From NCBI GenBank assembly GCA_035546295.1, contig DATKBT010000091.1, positions 1-24,936 of the forward strand: DNA of 24,936 nucleotides. Reading direction: 5' to 3'. This DNA comes from DATKBT01 sp035546295. GTDB lineage: Bacteria; Acidobacteriota; Thermoanaerobaculia; Multivoradales; Multivoraceae. Both the position numbers and the translations under genes were made by a program. The notes below the pieces were generated by a model. That model did no database searches, was not told the origin of the DNA, and saw only the letters and a list, made by a program, of their open reading frames with translations. Every line of letters starts with the position of its first letter. Position 1 is the first letter of the stretch. This document shows, piece by piece, positions 16,615-23,319 of this stretch.

Positions 16615-17925
16615 GTGAACGAGAGCGATCGAGACGTCTGGCGCGCTCGCTGGCTGGTTCGGGGCGGGCTGTGGTGCCTGCCGGTGGTGTTCACCGCCTT
16701 CGCAGGGCACGAGGTCGGGCGGCTCGAGCGATACGCCTCTTCGCCCTACCCGGTCGAGGGGGCGCCGCGCTACTCCGCGCACTCGGCCTCCCGCGCCGAT
16801 GCGCTGCCTGAGCTCGATCAGGTCCCGATTCCGGTCTCGCGGGCGCTCGCCCCGGGGCAGACGCTGCTGCGAGTCTTCCAGGACCTGGGCCTGCCGCCCG
16901 GGGAGGCGCACGCCGCGGCGGGCGCCGCCTCCGAGCATCTCGATCCGCGACGGCTGCGCGCGGGCGACAGCTTCTCGGCCTACCTGCGGGAGGAAGGCAC
17001 CCTGGCGCGGGTGGTGTTCGAGGTGGAGGACCGGGGAGAGGTCGAGGTGCGTCGCGCGTCGGGCGGCTGGCGCAGCGACTGGCGTCCCTACCGGGTGGTG
17101 ACCAGCGAGGAGGTGGTTTCCGGGGAGCTCGATGCAGGGCTCGAGAGCGCGGTCCGGGCCGCCGGGGCGCCGCCGCTCGTCGCCTACCGTCTCGCCGACG
17201 TGTTCCAGTGGGACCTGGACTTCACGCGCGACTTGCGGTTGGGGGATCGCTTCAACGTCCTCTACGAGGAGGTCCGGACCGAGGGGCGCACGCGGCGGGT
17301 CGGCGAGATTCGCGCGGCGGTCTACGAGAACCAGGGGCGCCGCCTCGAGGCCTACCGGTTCGGGGACGACGACGGCTACTACGACGCCGAGGGCCGGCCG
17401 CTCCAGAAGCAGTTCCTGCGCTCGCCCCTCGAGTTCTCGCGGGTCACCTCGCGGTTCTCGGCGCGCCGCTTCCACCCGGTGCTCAAGACCTACCGGCCGC
17501 ACTACGGCGTCGACTACGGCGCCGCCACCGGGACGCCGGTGCGGGTCACCGCGAGCGGCGTGGTGGTCTCGGTGGGCTGGAGCAACGGCGGAGGCAAGAC
17601 GGTCAAGGTGCGGCACCCCAACGGCTACCAGACCGGCTACCTCCACCTGTCGCGCTACGCCGACGGGCTGCGCGCGGGAACCCGCGTGCGTCAGGGAGAG
17701 GTGGTGGGGTTCGTGGGCGCGACCGGCCTGGCGACCGCGCCGCATCTCGACTACCGCGTGCAGCACAACGGGCGCTACATCGACCCGCTGAGCGTGCGCA
17801 ACGAACCGGCGCCGCCGCTCGACGCGATCGCGCTGGAGCGCTTCCTGGTCTTGCGCGACGAGCTGCGGGCGCGTCTCGGCGAACCCCGGCTCGATCCCGG
17901 AGTTGCGTCGACCATCGGAGGCTGA
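16615..17925 (+). CDS. M23-family metallopeptidase (murein endopeptidase)
   Basis: 436 aa. A single N-terminal membrane segment (WLVRGGLWCLPVVFTAFAG, about 13-31) would anchor it in the inner membrane facing the periplasm. A LysM/OapA-like region (about 70-125, LLRVFQDLGLPPGEAHAA, then LRAGDSFSAYL) precedes a MepM-like linker. The C-terminal peptidase M23 domain spans ~275-395: H296-Y-G-V-D300, H344 in YLHLSRYA, and H377-L-D379 in TAPHLDYRV. In most M23 enzymes the last motif is HxH; here the second His is Asp, a variant seen in some lineages. It should cut peptidoglycan cross-links. The start is GTG 16615, with AGGGGA at 16601-16606; no ATG fits. It converges on the BNR-like gene. Confidence 0.9.
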   Translation: MNESDRDVWRARWLVRGGLWCLPVVFTAFAGHEVGRLERYASSPYPVEGAPRYSAHSASRADALPELDQVPIPVSRALAPGQTLLRVFQDLGLPPGEAHAAAGAASEHLDPRRLRAGDSFSAYLREEGTLARVVFEVEDRGEVEVRRASGGWRSDWRPYRVVTSEEVVSGELDAGLESAVRAAGAPPLVAYRLADVFQWDLDFTRDLRLGDRFNVLYEEVRTEGRTRRVGEIRAAVYENQGRRLEAYRFGDDDGYYDAEGRPLQKQFLRSPLEFSRVTSRFSARRFHPVLKTYRPHYGVDYGAATGTPVRVTASGVVVSVGWSNGGGKTVKVRHPNGYQTGYLHLSRYADGLRAGTRVRQGEVVGFVGATGLATAPHLDYRVQHNGRYIDPLSVRNEPAPPLDAIALERFLVLRDELRARLGEPRLDPGVASTIGG

Positions 17926-18011
17926 GCCCGGCGGGGCCGGGACCAGGGCTGGGACGAAGGGAGCTGCTCTGATCAGACTCGCGGAAGGGCTGGCTGGGCT
18001 TCGCCTCCAGG

Positions 18012-18050
18012 GCGTCGTCGTCGCCCGTGCCTTCCGTGGCCAGCGGCATG
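18012..18050. repeat. Second hairpin repeat, copy 1
   Basis: CGTCGTCGTCGCC, then TCCGTGGCC and GCGGCA; about three quarters identical over 40 nt to 18228-18268. The dyad is degraded. Confidence 0.5.
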
Positions 18051-18056
18051 CGCCGA

Positions 18057-18149
18057 CCTAGCCGATGACTCCCCTGCGCCAGGCGCCTGCGGCGCGGCAC
18101 AGGGGGAACAGCCGACGAACCGGGCGCTGGATTCTCGGACGGCCTCCTA
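18057..18149 (+). repeat. REP-like core bounded by CTAG, forward orientation
   Basis: It begins with CTAGCCGATGACTCCCC and contains GGCGCCTGCGGCGCGG and GGGGAACAGCCGACGAACCG (exact 20-mer shared with 6004-6250). It ends in GGATTCTCGGACGGCC and a second CTAG (18146-18149). A single copy, not tandem. Confidence 0.88.
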
Positions 18150-18227
18150 GCCCACGGCGTGCGCCCAGAGGAGAGATGACCGCGCCGCTGCCCTGACACG
18201 ACGCTCCCCGCCGAGCCGGCCTCCCCC

Positions 18228-18268
18228 CGTCGTCATTGCCAGGGCCCTCCGTGGCCCGCGGCAATCCC
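18228..18268. repeat. Second hairpin repeat, copy 2
   Basis: CGTCGTCATTGCC..GGGCC (to 18246) faces GGCCCGCGGCAAT (to 18265) across a short loop. The stem ATTGCC/GGCAAT resembles the widespread CGTCATTGCGAG...GGCAATC type of intergenic hairpin known from several phyla; that link is an inference. Confidence 0.6.
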
Positions 18269-18413
18269 CGCGGTGCCCTCCATCGAACGGGTGGCAGCGG
18301 CGCTGCGTTCCGCTCTCAGGAGAGGTGTGATCGCCACCGCGGGTGGCTCCGCCGACTGGTTCCCCCGGAGCAAACTTGACCCATCTGGCACGATCTCGGC
18401 GGCCCTGGCGACG

Positions 18414-19829
18414 CTAGCGGCCGCTGGCGCGACGCTCGAGCAGCTCGAGCGCCGAGGCGAGGTCGAGGTGCTCGTCGATCCGCAGCTCGTTGGGCTCGGA
18501 CCAGGCCGCGCCGGCGGACTCGGAGTACGCGAGCGCCCCCTCGGTCTCCCAGGCGACCACCACGCGGCGGCCGTCGGCTGCCGGCAGGACGTGGGCGCGA
18601 CCGCCACCGACGGGAGGCGTCCGATGCGTCGAGGCGCGACCGATGCGGATGCGATGATCGACTCCCGAAGAGGGGCCACCCGCACCCGAGCGTCCGATCG
18701 GCACGATCGAGGCGCGGACACCGGCGCCGGTCCGCATCATTCCCCCGCCGCTGAGGGCGTCGCTGCCCGCCTCGACGATCTCCTCGTAGACCGCCGACGC
18801 CAGGCCCTCGAGCCCGCCGCCGCACCCGGCCGCGGACGCTCGGACTCGGTGCTCGACCGCCTCGGCGACGTGCTGGAGCACGCTCGCGTGGAAGGGTCCG
18901 CCCTCGGAGAGGACGTTGGTGCGCGCTGCGGCCGCGAGGCGGACGAGGCCGTCGGGCTCGGAGCAGAGGAGCCGTCCGATCGGGACGATCGATGCGCGAA
19001 CCGCTCCCCCCAGCCTGGTGAGCTCGAGCGGCACCGGGTCGATGGTGAGCACGGAGAGGAGCTCGTCGTCGCCCAGGCTCGCCAGCAGTCGGCTCGCGCC
19101 GGCCTGGGTCAGCGTCGGCGGCAGGGGTACGTCGGGCAGCGCGCCGAGCTGGCCATCGGCCACCACCAGGCGCGGATCGAGGGTGAGCTCGGGAATGTCG
19201 TCGATCGGGACGCCGTCGACGAACACCACCGGTGTATAGACCACGCGCTCGCCGAAGCCGGTGGTCTCGGTCCACAGGGTGTGGACGATGCTGCGCGTGC
19301 GCTCGACCGGTGTGCCGTCGGCCGCCGTGTCGGTGAAGGACTCGCGCGTGAAGGCGATCCGGGGAACCGACTTCTCGGAGAAGGCGCTGCCGGCGATCTC
19401 GATCGGCGCCGACCATTCGCCCTCGTGGTAGCTGAGGATCGTGATCCGGCTGTGCAGCAGGTGGAACCGGGTCGCCCAGGCGAGATACAGCGTCGCGCTC
19501 TGCGGCTCGAAGACGGCGGACGCCGAGGTCTCGGCCTCCTCGCCCTCGGTGCCGGGGACGACGAGTCGCTCGATCTGGTCGCGGCGCAGGATCTCGAGGG
19601 CGAGCGCCGGGTGCGCAGCCTGCGATGAGTGGACGCCGGCGAAGAGCTCGCCGAGGGAGCCGGCCTGCAGCTGGTAGATCTCGCCCCGCGGTCCGAGCAC
19701 GCGGGCTTGGGTCTCGGCGGCGCCGGCGACCGCCGTGCCGGAGAGCGCACAGGCGAGCAAGACGAGCAAGCCGACGGCGAGGCGTCGCAGCGGGGGTGGG
19801 CGGTGCGCTGGAGTCGTCATCGCTCTCAT
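18414..19829 (-). CDS. Exported protein with BNR/sialidase-like segments
   Basis: 471 aa, function unknown. A signal peptide is clear (RRLAVGLLVLLACALSG, then AVAGAAE). Two segments look like beta-propeller blades of the BNR type: ATLYLAWATRFHLLHSRI..EGEWSAPIEI near residues 105-145, and RRVVVAWETEGALAYSES..AAWSEPNEL near the C-terminus. The middle is Ala/Gly-rich and carries the same decapeptide, VRASIVPIGR, twice, ~93 residues apart. The start ATG (19829-19827) overlaps the stop of the TPR gene (TGATG), so the two are translationally coupled. A second ATG three codons later (19820) is possible. An exported ligand-binding or scaffold protein is the most that can be said. Confidence 0.7.
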   Translation of the reverse strand: MRAMTTPAHRPPPLRRLAVGLLVLLACALSGTAVAGAAETQARVLGPRGEIYQLQAGSLGELFAGVHSSQAAHPALALEILRRDQIERLVVPGTEGEEAETSASAVFEPQSATLYLAWATRFHLLHSRITILSYHEGEWSAPIEIAGSAFSEKSVPRIAFTRESFTDTAADGTPVERTRSIVHTLWTETTGFGERVVYTPVVFVDGVPIDDIPELTLDPRLVVADGQLGALPDVPLPPTLTQAGASRLLASLGDDELLSVLTIDPVPLELTRLGGAVRASIVPIGRLLCSEPDGLVRLAAAARTNVLSEGGPFHASVLQHVAEAVEHRVRASAAGCGGGLEGLASAVYEEIVEAGSDALSGGGMMRTGAGVRASIVPIGRSGAGGPSSGVDHRIRIGRASTHRTPPVGGGRAHVLPAADGRRVVVAWETEGALAYSESAGAAWSEPNELRIDEHLDLASALELLERRASGR

Positions 19830-20779
19830 CAGGCGCGCAGGTTGACCAGCGACAGGGTGTCGACCTGCATCAACAGGTCGCCGATCGCCGGCTGGTCCGG
19901 ATAGAAGCGGCGCTGGAGCCGGCCGAACACGTGGGCTGCGCCCGGAGCGTCGCCCAGACGCTGGAGCGCCTGGCCCAGCAGGTAGAGGGCGTTCTTGAGC
20001 GCGTCCGCGTCGTCGAACCGGCGCGCCAGGCCGGCCGCCGCGTCGGCGTGCTCGCGCGCGGCCTGATCCTGCCCCGCGAGCAGGTGGGTGAAGGCTAGCG
20101 CCAGGTGGTTCGACAGCGTGTAGCGCTCGGCACGGTGGCGGGTGAAGCTCGACTGGCTCTCCTCCAGCAGGGCGAATGCCTGCTCCAGGTCGCCCAGCAG
20201 CGCCTGGCAGTAGCCGAGGTTGTCGAGCACCCGGGCACGCCAAACGTCGTCGCTCGACAGGAGGGTGAGCGCGTGCCGGTAGTGACCTTCGGCCTCGTCG
20301 ACCCAGCTCTCGGCGAGCAGCAGGTTGCCGAGGAGGTTGTGGGAGTAGGCGGTCCAGTCGGTGCGCTCGACCCAGGCCGAGCGATCGAGGGCCATGCGAG
20401 CGTAGAACAGACCCCGCTTGAACAACTTGCGTCGCTCGTAGATGCGCGCGAGGTGGTGGCTCGCCAGCCACCCGTTCTCGACCGAGTGGGTTCGACCGAG
20501 GATCGTCCGCAGGGCGACGAGGTCGCGTTCGATCTCGGCCTCGTCGGTGTCGCACAGCTCGACGTGGACGATCGCGAGGTTGCAGGTCGCGAGATCGCGC
20601 TTGGTCCCGTCGCCCTCGGCCAGGTCGCGCGCGCGCTCGAAGCAGAGCACCGCCTCCTCGAGCACCCCGGCCTGGACCGCTTCGAAGCCGCGCCGGCGCA
20701 GCTCCTCGAAGCCGAGGGACGGCCGCGGGCTCAGCGGAGGCGCCGGGGGCGGGGGAGAGGAGAGGGCATCGGAAGCCAT
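19829..20779 (-). CDS. Tetratricopeptide-repeat protein
   Basis: About 316 aa. After a Pro-rich N-terminus (SSPPPPAPPLSPRPS) the rest is helical with TPR-type repeats: FEAVQAGVLEEAVLCFERA, AYSHNLLGNLLLAESWVDEA, ARVLDNLGYCQALLGDLEQA, NHLALAFTHLLAGQDQAARE and NALYLLGQALQRLGDAPGAA. No signal peptide, so it is probably cytoplasmic and used for protein-protein contacts. It overlaps the downstream exported protein by one base (TGATG), which suggests the two work together. Start is uncertain: ATG 20779 is used here; ATG 20839 and GTG 20866 are in frame. None has a good Shine-Dalgarno, and the residues before 20779 are low in conservation signal. Confidence 0.8.
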   Translation of the reverse strand: MASDALSSPPPPAPPLSPRPSLGFEELRRRGFEAVQAGVLEEAVLCFERARDLAEGDGTKRDLATCNLAIVHVELCDTDEAEIERDLVALRTILGRTHSVENGWLASHHLARIYERRKLFKRGLFYARMALDRSAWVERTDWTAYSHNLLGNLLLAESWVDEAEGHYRHALTLLSSDDVWRARVLDNLGYCQALLGDLEQAFALLEESQSSFTRHRAERYTLSNHLALAFTHLLAGQDQAAREHADAAAGLARRFDDADALKNALYLLGQALQRLGDAPGAAHVFGRLQRRFYPDQPAIGDLLMQVDTLSLVNLRA

Positions 20780-20922
20780 CGTCGGGCGGCTCGGGAGACA
20801 GATCAAGTCACGAGACGAGTCACGAGATCCTGCCGACATCGTGCGGTCGAGCGGTCGAGGCTGCACCCGCCATCTTAGCGCCGGCCGCAGCCTGGGGTCA
20901 ACGAGCCCTGGGCCTGAGATCG

Positions 20923-20959
20923 CACTGGTCCCGGGATCACTGGATCACTGGTCCCGGGG
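20923..20959. repeat. Short direct repeat CACTGGTCCCGGG
   Basis: CACTGGTCCCGGG occurs at 20923-20935 and 20946-20958, period 23, with GATCACTG between. Each unit contains the dyad TCCCGGGA or TCCCGGGG. Confidence 0.6.
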
Positions 20960-20963
20960 ATAT

Positions 20964-21018
20964 GGTGGAATCCGTTCCCCGGCACATTCCCGCCGAGCGG
21001 ATGACTCCCCTCGTCCAA
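20964..21018 (+). repeat. Probable divergent REP-like element
   Basis: A stem GGTGGAAT (20964-20971) with ATTCCCGCC (20986-20994) is followed by CGAGCGGATGACTCCCC. This matches CTAGCCGATGACTCCCC at 18057-18073 with few changes and recalls the ATTCCC-rich hairpin at 5945-5983. The rest of the core is absent or too changed to align. Confidence 0.45.
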
Positions 21019-21190
21019 CCCGCCGCTCGAGGACGCGATCGTTTCGCTGTCTTCATGCTCGCTCCTTCGGGTGATTCGCGGGGTTTTCGACGGGCCCGAG
21101 AAATGACATGATAGCATGAAGAGGGTCGCGCTTGCCGTGCGCCCGAGTGCCGATCGCCGGCACGAGGGCGATCGTGCGGCTCCCCGTAGT

Positions 21191-21222
21191 CCAACCCTGT
21201 TTTCCTCCAACCCTGTCTTCCA
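21191..21222 (+). repeat. Tandem 16-bp repeat just before the FG-GAP gene
   Basis: CCAACCCTGTTTTCCT (21191-21206) is followed directly by CCAACCCTGTCTTCCA (21207-21222), 14 of 16 identical. It lies 3 nt before the first possible ATG, where a ribosome-binding site would be expected. It is pyrimidine-rich and contains no purine-rich Shine-Dalgarno. Confidence 0.8.
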
Positions 21223-21243
21223 CCCATGCATGAGACTCCTTTC

Positions 21244-23094
21244 ATGAAGATCGCACCAGTCTCGTCCTCCTCTTTCCTCTCCCCCGGCATCGCGACCGCT
21301 TTGGTCGCCGGCGCCCTGCTGCTGGCTCCGGCGTTCTCCGGGGCACAACCCTCGCCCGCGGCGGCGGAGCAGGCCACCTCGCAGCTCGCCGAGGTCGCCG
21401 TCGGGCCGGCCGAGGAGGACGGCATCTACGACCTGCTGTTCGAGCCGCCGGACGGCGAGTGGCTGGTGGACGAGAGCGGCGAGGAGTACATCATCTCGCG
21501 CTGGCCCAAGTTCGACGGCTACTACCGCTGGGTCGACGAGGAGAACCTGCGGGTGCGGCTCGGCAACCTGATGGTCATGCAGGCCGTGGACCACGACGAC
21601 GAGTACCTCTACTTCCGGTTCCCCCGACCCGCCGACTCGCCCGAGCTGGTGACCGCCGGCGCCGCGGATCCGAGGATCGAGGTGCCGTTGCCCCCCGAGC
21701 TCCCGGAGGTGGATCGCTTGCGCCTCGAGCGTTGGGACGCCGGCCTGCCGGAGGCCGGACAGTGGCGCAACGGCTTCGCCATCGCGGACATGAACGGCGA
21801 CGGGCACCTCGACCTGGTGATGCCGCCGTCCCGCAAGGGCTTGGACCGGCCGGCCATCTTCCTGGGGGACGGGAAGGGGGGCTGGACCTGGTGGAGCGAG
21901 GCCCAGTTTCCGGACATGCCCTACGACTACGGCGACGTCGCGGCTGCCGATCTCGACGGCGACGGCCACCAGGACATCGTGCTGGCGATGCACCTGATGG
22001 GCCTGGTCGCCCTCCGCGGGGACGGCGCCGGCGGCTTCACCTCGTGGTCGGAGGGGCTGCCGATGCGCGCGGACGCGCGCAAGCGCCGGCCCACCGAGCC
22101 GAGCTCCCGGAACCACACGGTCGTGCGCGGCTCGGGCCCGTCGCCCGCCGACGCCCCCCTGGAGCTGAGCTCGCGGGCGATCACGCTGGTCGACTGGAAC
22201 GGCAGCGGCCGCCCCGACATCCTCGCCCTGTCGGAAGGCCCCACCGGGGTCGAGGTCCTGGCCTCGAGCACGGCGCCGGACCTGGGAAAGATCGTGTACC
22301 TGAACCACGGGGACGGGACCTGGACCGCGGTTTCGGGCCCGGGGCCCCAGCTCGGTGACGTGATCCTGACGGTGGATCTCGACGGCGACGGACTGCTCGA
22401 CTTCGTGACCGACAGCGGCCGCGTAGGCGAGCGCTTCCTCCTCAACTACCGCGACGGCGACTCCTGGACCCTCGGCGCCCTGCCGGTGCGCAAGAGCCAG
22501 CTCACCCGCGCGGTCGCGGTCGGCGACCTCGACGGCGACGGTCGCCCCGATCTGGCGGTCGCCTACCAGTCGAGCGAGTCGGGCGAGGTGCGCTACGGCA
22601 TCGACCTCTACTTCGCCGGCCCGGCGCCGGCCGGCTCGGAGGAGCGAGTCGGCTGGGAGCGGCAGGAGCTGGTGGCCTGGCCGGTGACGGCGGGGCGCGG
22701 CGTCGAGGCGATGGAGATCGCCGACCTCGACGGTGACGGGCGCCTCGACCTGGTCGCGTTGCCCGCCGCAGGTGGCGTCTGGCTGTTCCTCAACGAGGGG
22801 GAGCGGCGGTTCGCGCGCGAGGGTGCGCCCGAAGCGGCGCCCGACGACTCGCACCACTACTGCACCGGCTACCGGGCCCGGGTCCGGGATCTCGACGGCG
22901 ACGGGCGTCCGGAGCTGGTGGCCGTCTTCGCCGGCGAGCCGGGCTCCGAGGTGATGCTGGTCGGCTCCGGGATCAAGACCCGCTGCCCGGCGCGCGGGGC
23001 GGTGCGCGTCTGGAAGATCGTGCCCGCGCCGGAGGCGGCCGGGGCCGAGGCGCCGGCGAGCGAGGGGTTGCGTCCCAGCGAGAAGCCGCTATAA
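21244..23094 (+). CDS. Secreted FG-GAP/VCBS seven-repeat beta-propeller protein
   Basis: 616 aa. A signal peptide (FLSPGIATALVAGALLLAP, cleavage near FSGAQ) marks it as exported. After an N-terminal region of ~150 residues without a known fold come seven FG-GAP-type units with Ca2+-binding loops. These are DMNGDGHLD (about residue 183), DLDGDGHQD, DWNGSGRPD, DLDGDGLLD, DLDGDGRPD, DLDGDGRLD and DLDGDGRPE (about 550). Seven units make a complete integrin-like propeller; the third loop has lost two acidic ligands (NGSG). Such proteins act outside the cell in adhesion or binding, but no ligand can be named. ATG 21244 is chosen for the signal peptide; ATG 21226 is in frame and equally possible. 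Its stop overlaps the -10 box of the next gene. Confidence 0.88.
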   Translation: MKIAPVSSSSFLSPGIATALVAGALLLAPAFSGAQPSPAAAEQATSQLAEVAVGPAEEDGIYDLLFEPPDGEWLVDESGEEYIISRWPKFDGYYRWVDEENLRVRLGNLMVMQAVDHDDEYLYFRFPRPADSPELVTAGAADPRIEVPLPPELPEVDRLRLERWDAGLPEAGQWRNGFAIADMNGDGHLDLVMPPSRKGLDRPAIFLGDGKGGWTWWSEAQFPDMPYDYGDVAAADLDGDGHQDIVLAMHLMGLVALRGDGAGGFTSWSEGLPMRADARKRRPTEPSSRNHTVVRGSGPSPADAPLELSSRAITLVDWNGSGRPDILALSEGPTGVEVLASSTAPDLGKIVYLNHGDGTWTAVSGPGPQLGDVILTVDLDGDGLLDFVTDSGRVGERFLLNYRDGDSWTLGALPVRKSQLTRAVAVGDLDGDGRPDLAVAYQSSESGEVRYGIDLYFAGPAPAGSEERVGWERQELVAWPVTAGRGVEAMEIADLDGDGRLDLVALPAAGGVWLFLNEGERRFAREGAPEAAPDDSHHYCTGYRARVRDLDGDGRPELVAVFAGEPGSEVMLVGSGIKTRCPARGAVRVWKIVPAPEAAGAEAPASEGLRPSEKPL

Positions 23095-23095
23095 T
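23068..23095 (+). promoter_or_regulatory. Sigma70-type promoter of the 462-aa protein gene
   Basis: TTGCGT (23068-23073), a 16-nt spacer and a consensus TATAAT (23090-23095). The -10 overlaps the TAA stop of the FG-GAP gene. Transcription would start near 23102, giving a 5' UTR of ~218 nt. It is the best promoter match in the window. Confidence 0.65.
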
Positions 23096-23101
23096 CAGCC
23101 T

Positions 23102-23319
23102 CTCGTTCCGATCAAACGATTCGAGATCGAAGTCTTTACCGGGAGGTGATGAAAGTCCGCGGTGGCAACCGATGCCTGCTGCACGACGCCGGCAAGACCG
23201 GCGAAAATTTGATTCGACGGTTCATACCCAAGCACTCGACGGCGGCCGGCAGGAGCCGGCGACCGGGTCGGCCTTTCGTGCCGTGCTCGCGCCGTCGACC
23301 CAAGGAGAAGGTTCCTGAA
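23102..23319 (+). promoter_or_regulatory. Long structured 5' leader, function unknown
   Basis: About 218 nt between the predicted transcription start and the ATG. It contains several local hairpins: CGGT-GGCA-ACCG (about 23160-23171), CGCCGG-CAAGA-CCGGCG (about 23189-23205) and GCCGGC-AGGA-GCCGGC (about 23245-23260). The heptamer TCGACGG also occurs twice, before and after CATACCCAAGC. I do not recognise a known riboswitch class. It may be a cis-regulatory RNA or just a stable leader for an abundant exported protein. Confidence 0.4.

Larger units (their letters stand above)
17926..18413. other. Convergent intergenic region made of repeats
   Basis: 488 nt between the convergent M23 and BNR-like genes. 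It holds a REP-like core (18057-18149) and two copies of a second hairpin type (18012-18050, 18228-18268). The rest, 18269-18413, has no recognisable gene or terminator with a T-run. Confidence 0.6.
20867..21243. other. Divergent intergenic region with repeats
   Basis: About 375 nt between the TPR gene (minus) and the FG-GAP gene (plus). It holds a 23-bp-period direct repeat (20923-20959), a probable REP-like element (20964-21018), a minus-strand extended -10-like TGCTATCAT (21107-21115), and a 16-bp tandem repeat (21191-21222). I could not fix a plus-strand promoter. Confidence 0.5.

Noticed and set aside
20875..22857. 660-aa minus-strand frame over the FG-GAP gene
   Set aside because: Antisense shadow; the plus strand has a signal peptide and seven Ca2+-binding repeats.
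23102..23319. Leader as a known riboswitch (c-di-GMP-I, cobalamin) or RNase P RNA
   Set aside because: GGTGATGAAAGTCCGC recalls parts of the cobalamin core and of the RNase P GAGGAAAGTCC box, but there is no B12 box (GCCACTG), no ACGCAAAGC of c-di-GMP-I, and the segment is too short and lacks the other conserved RNase P blocks.
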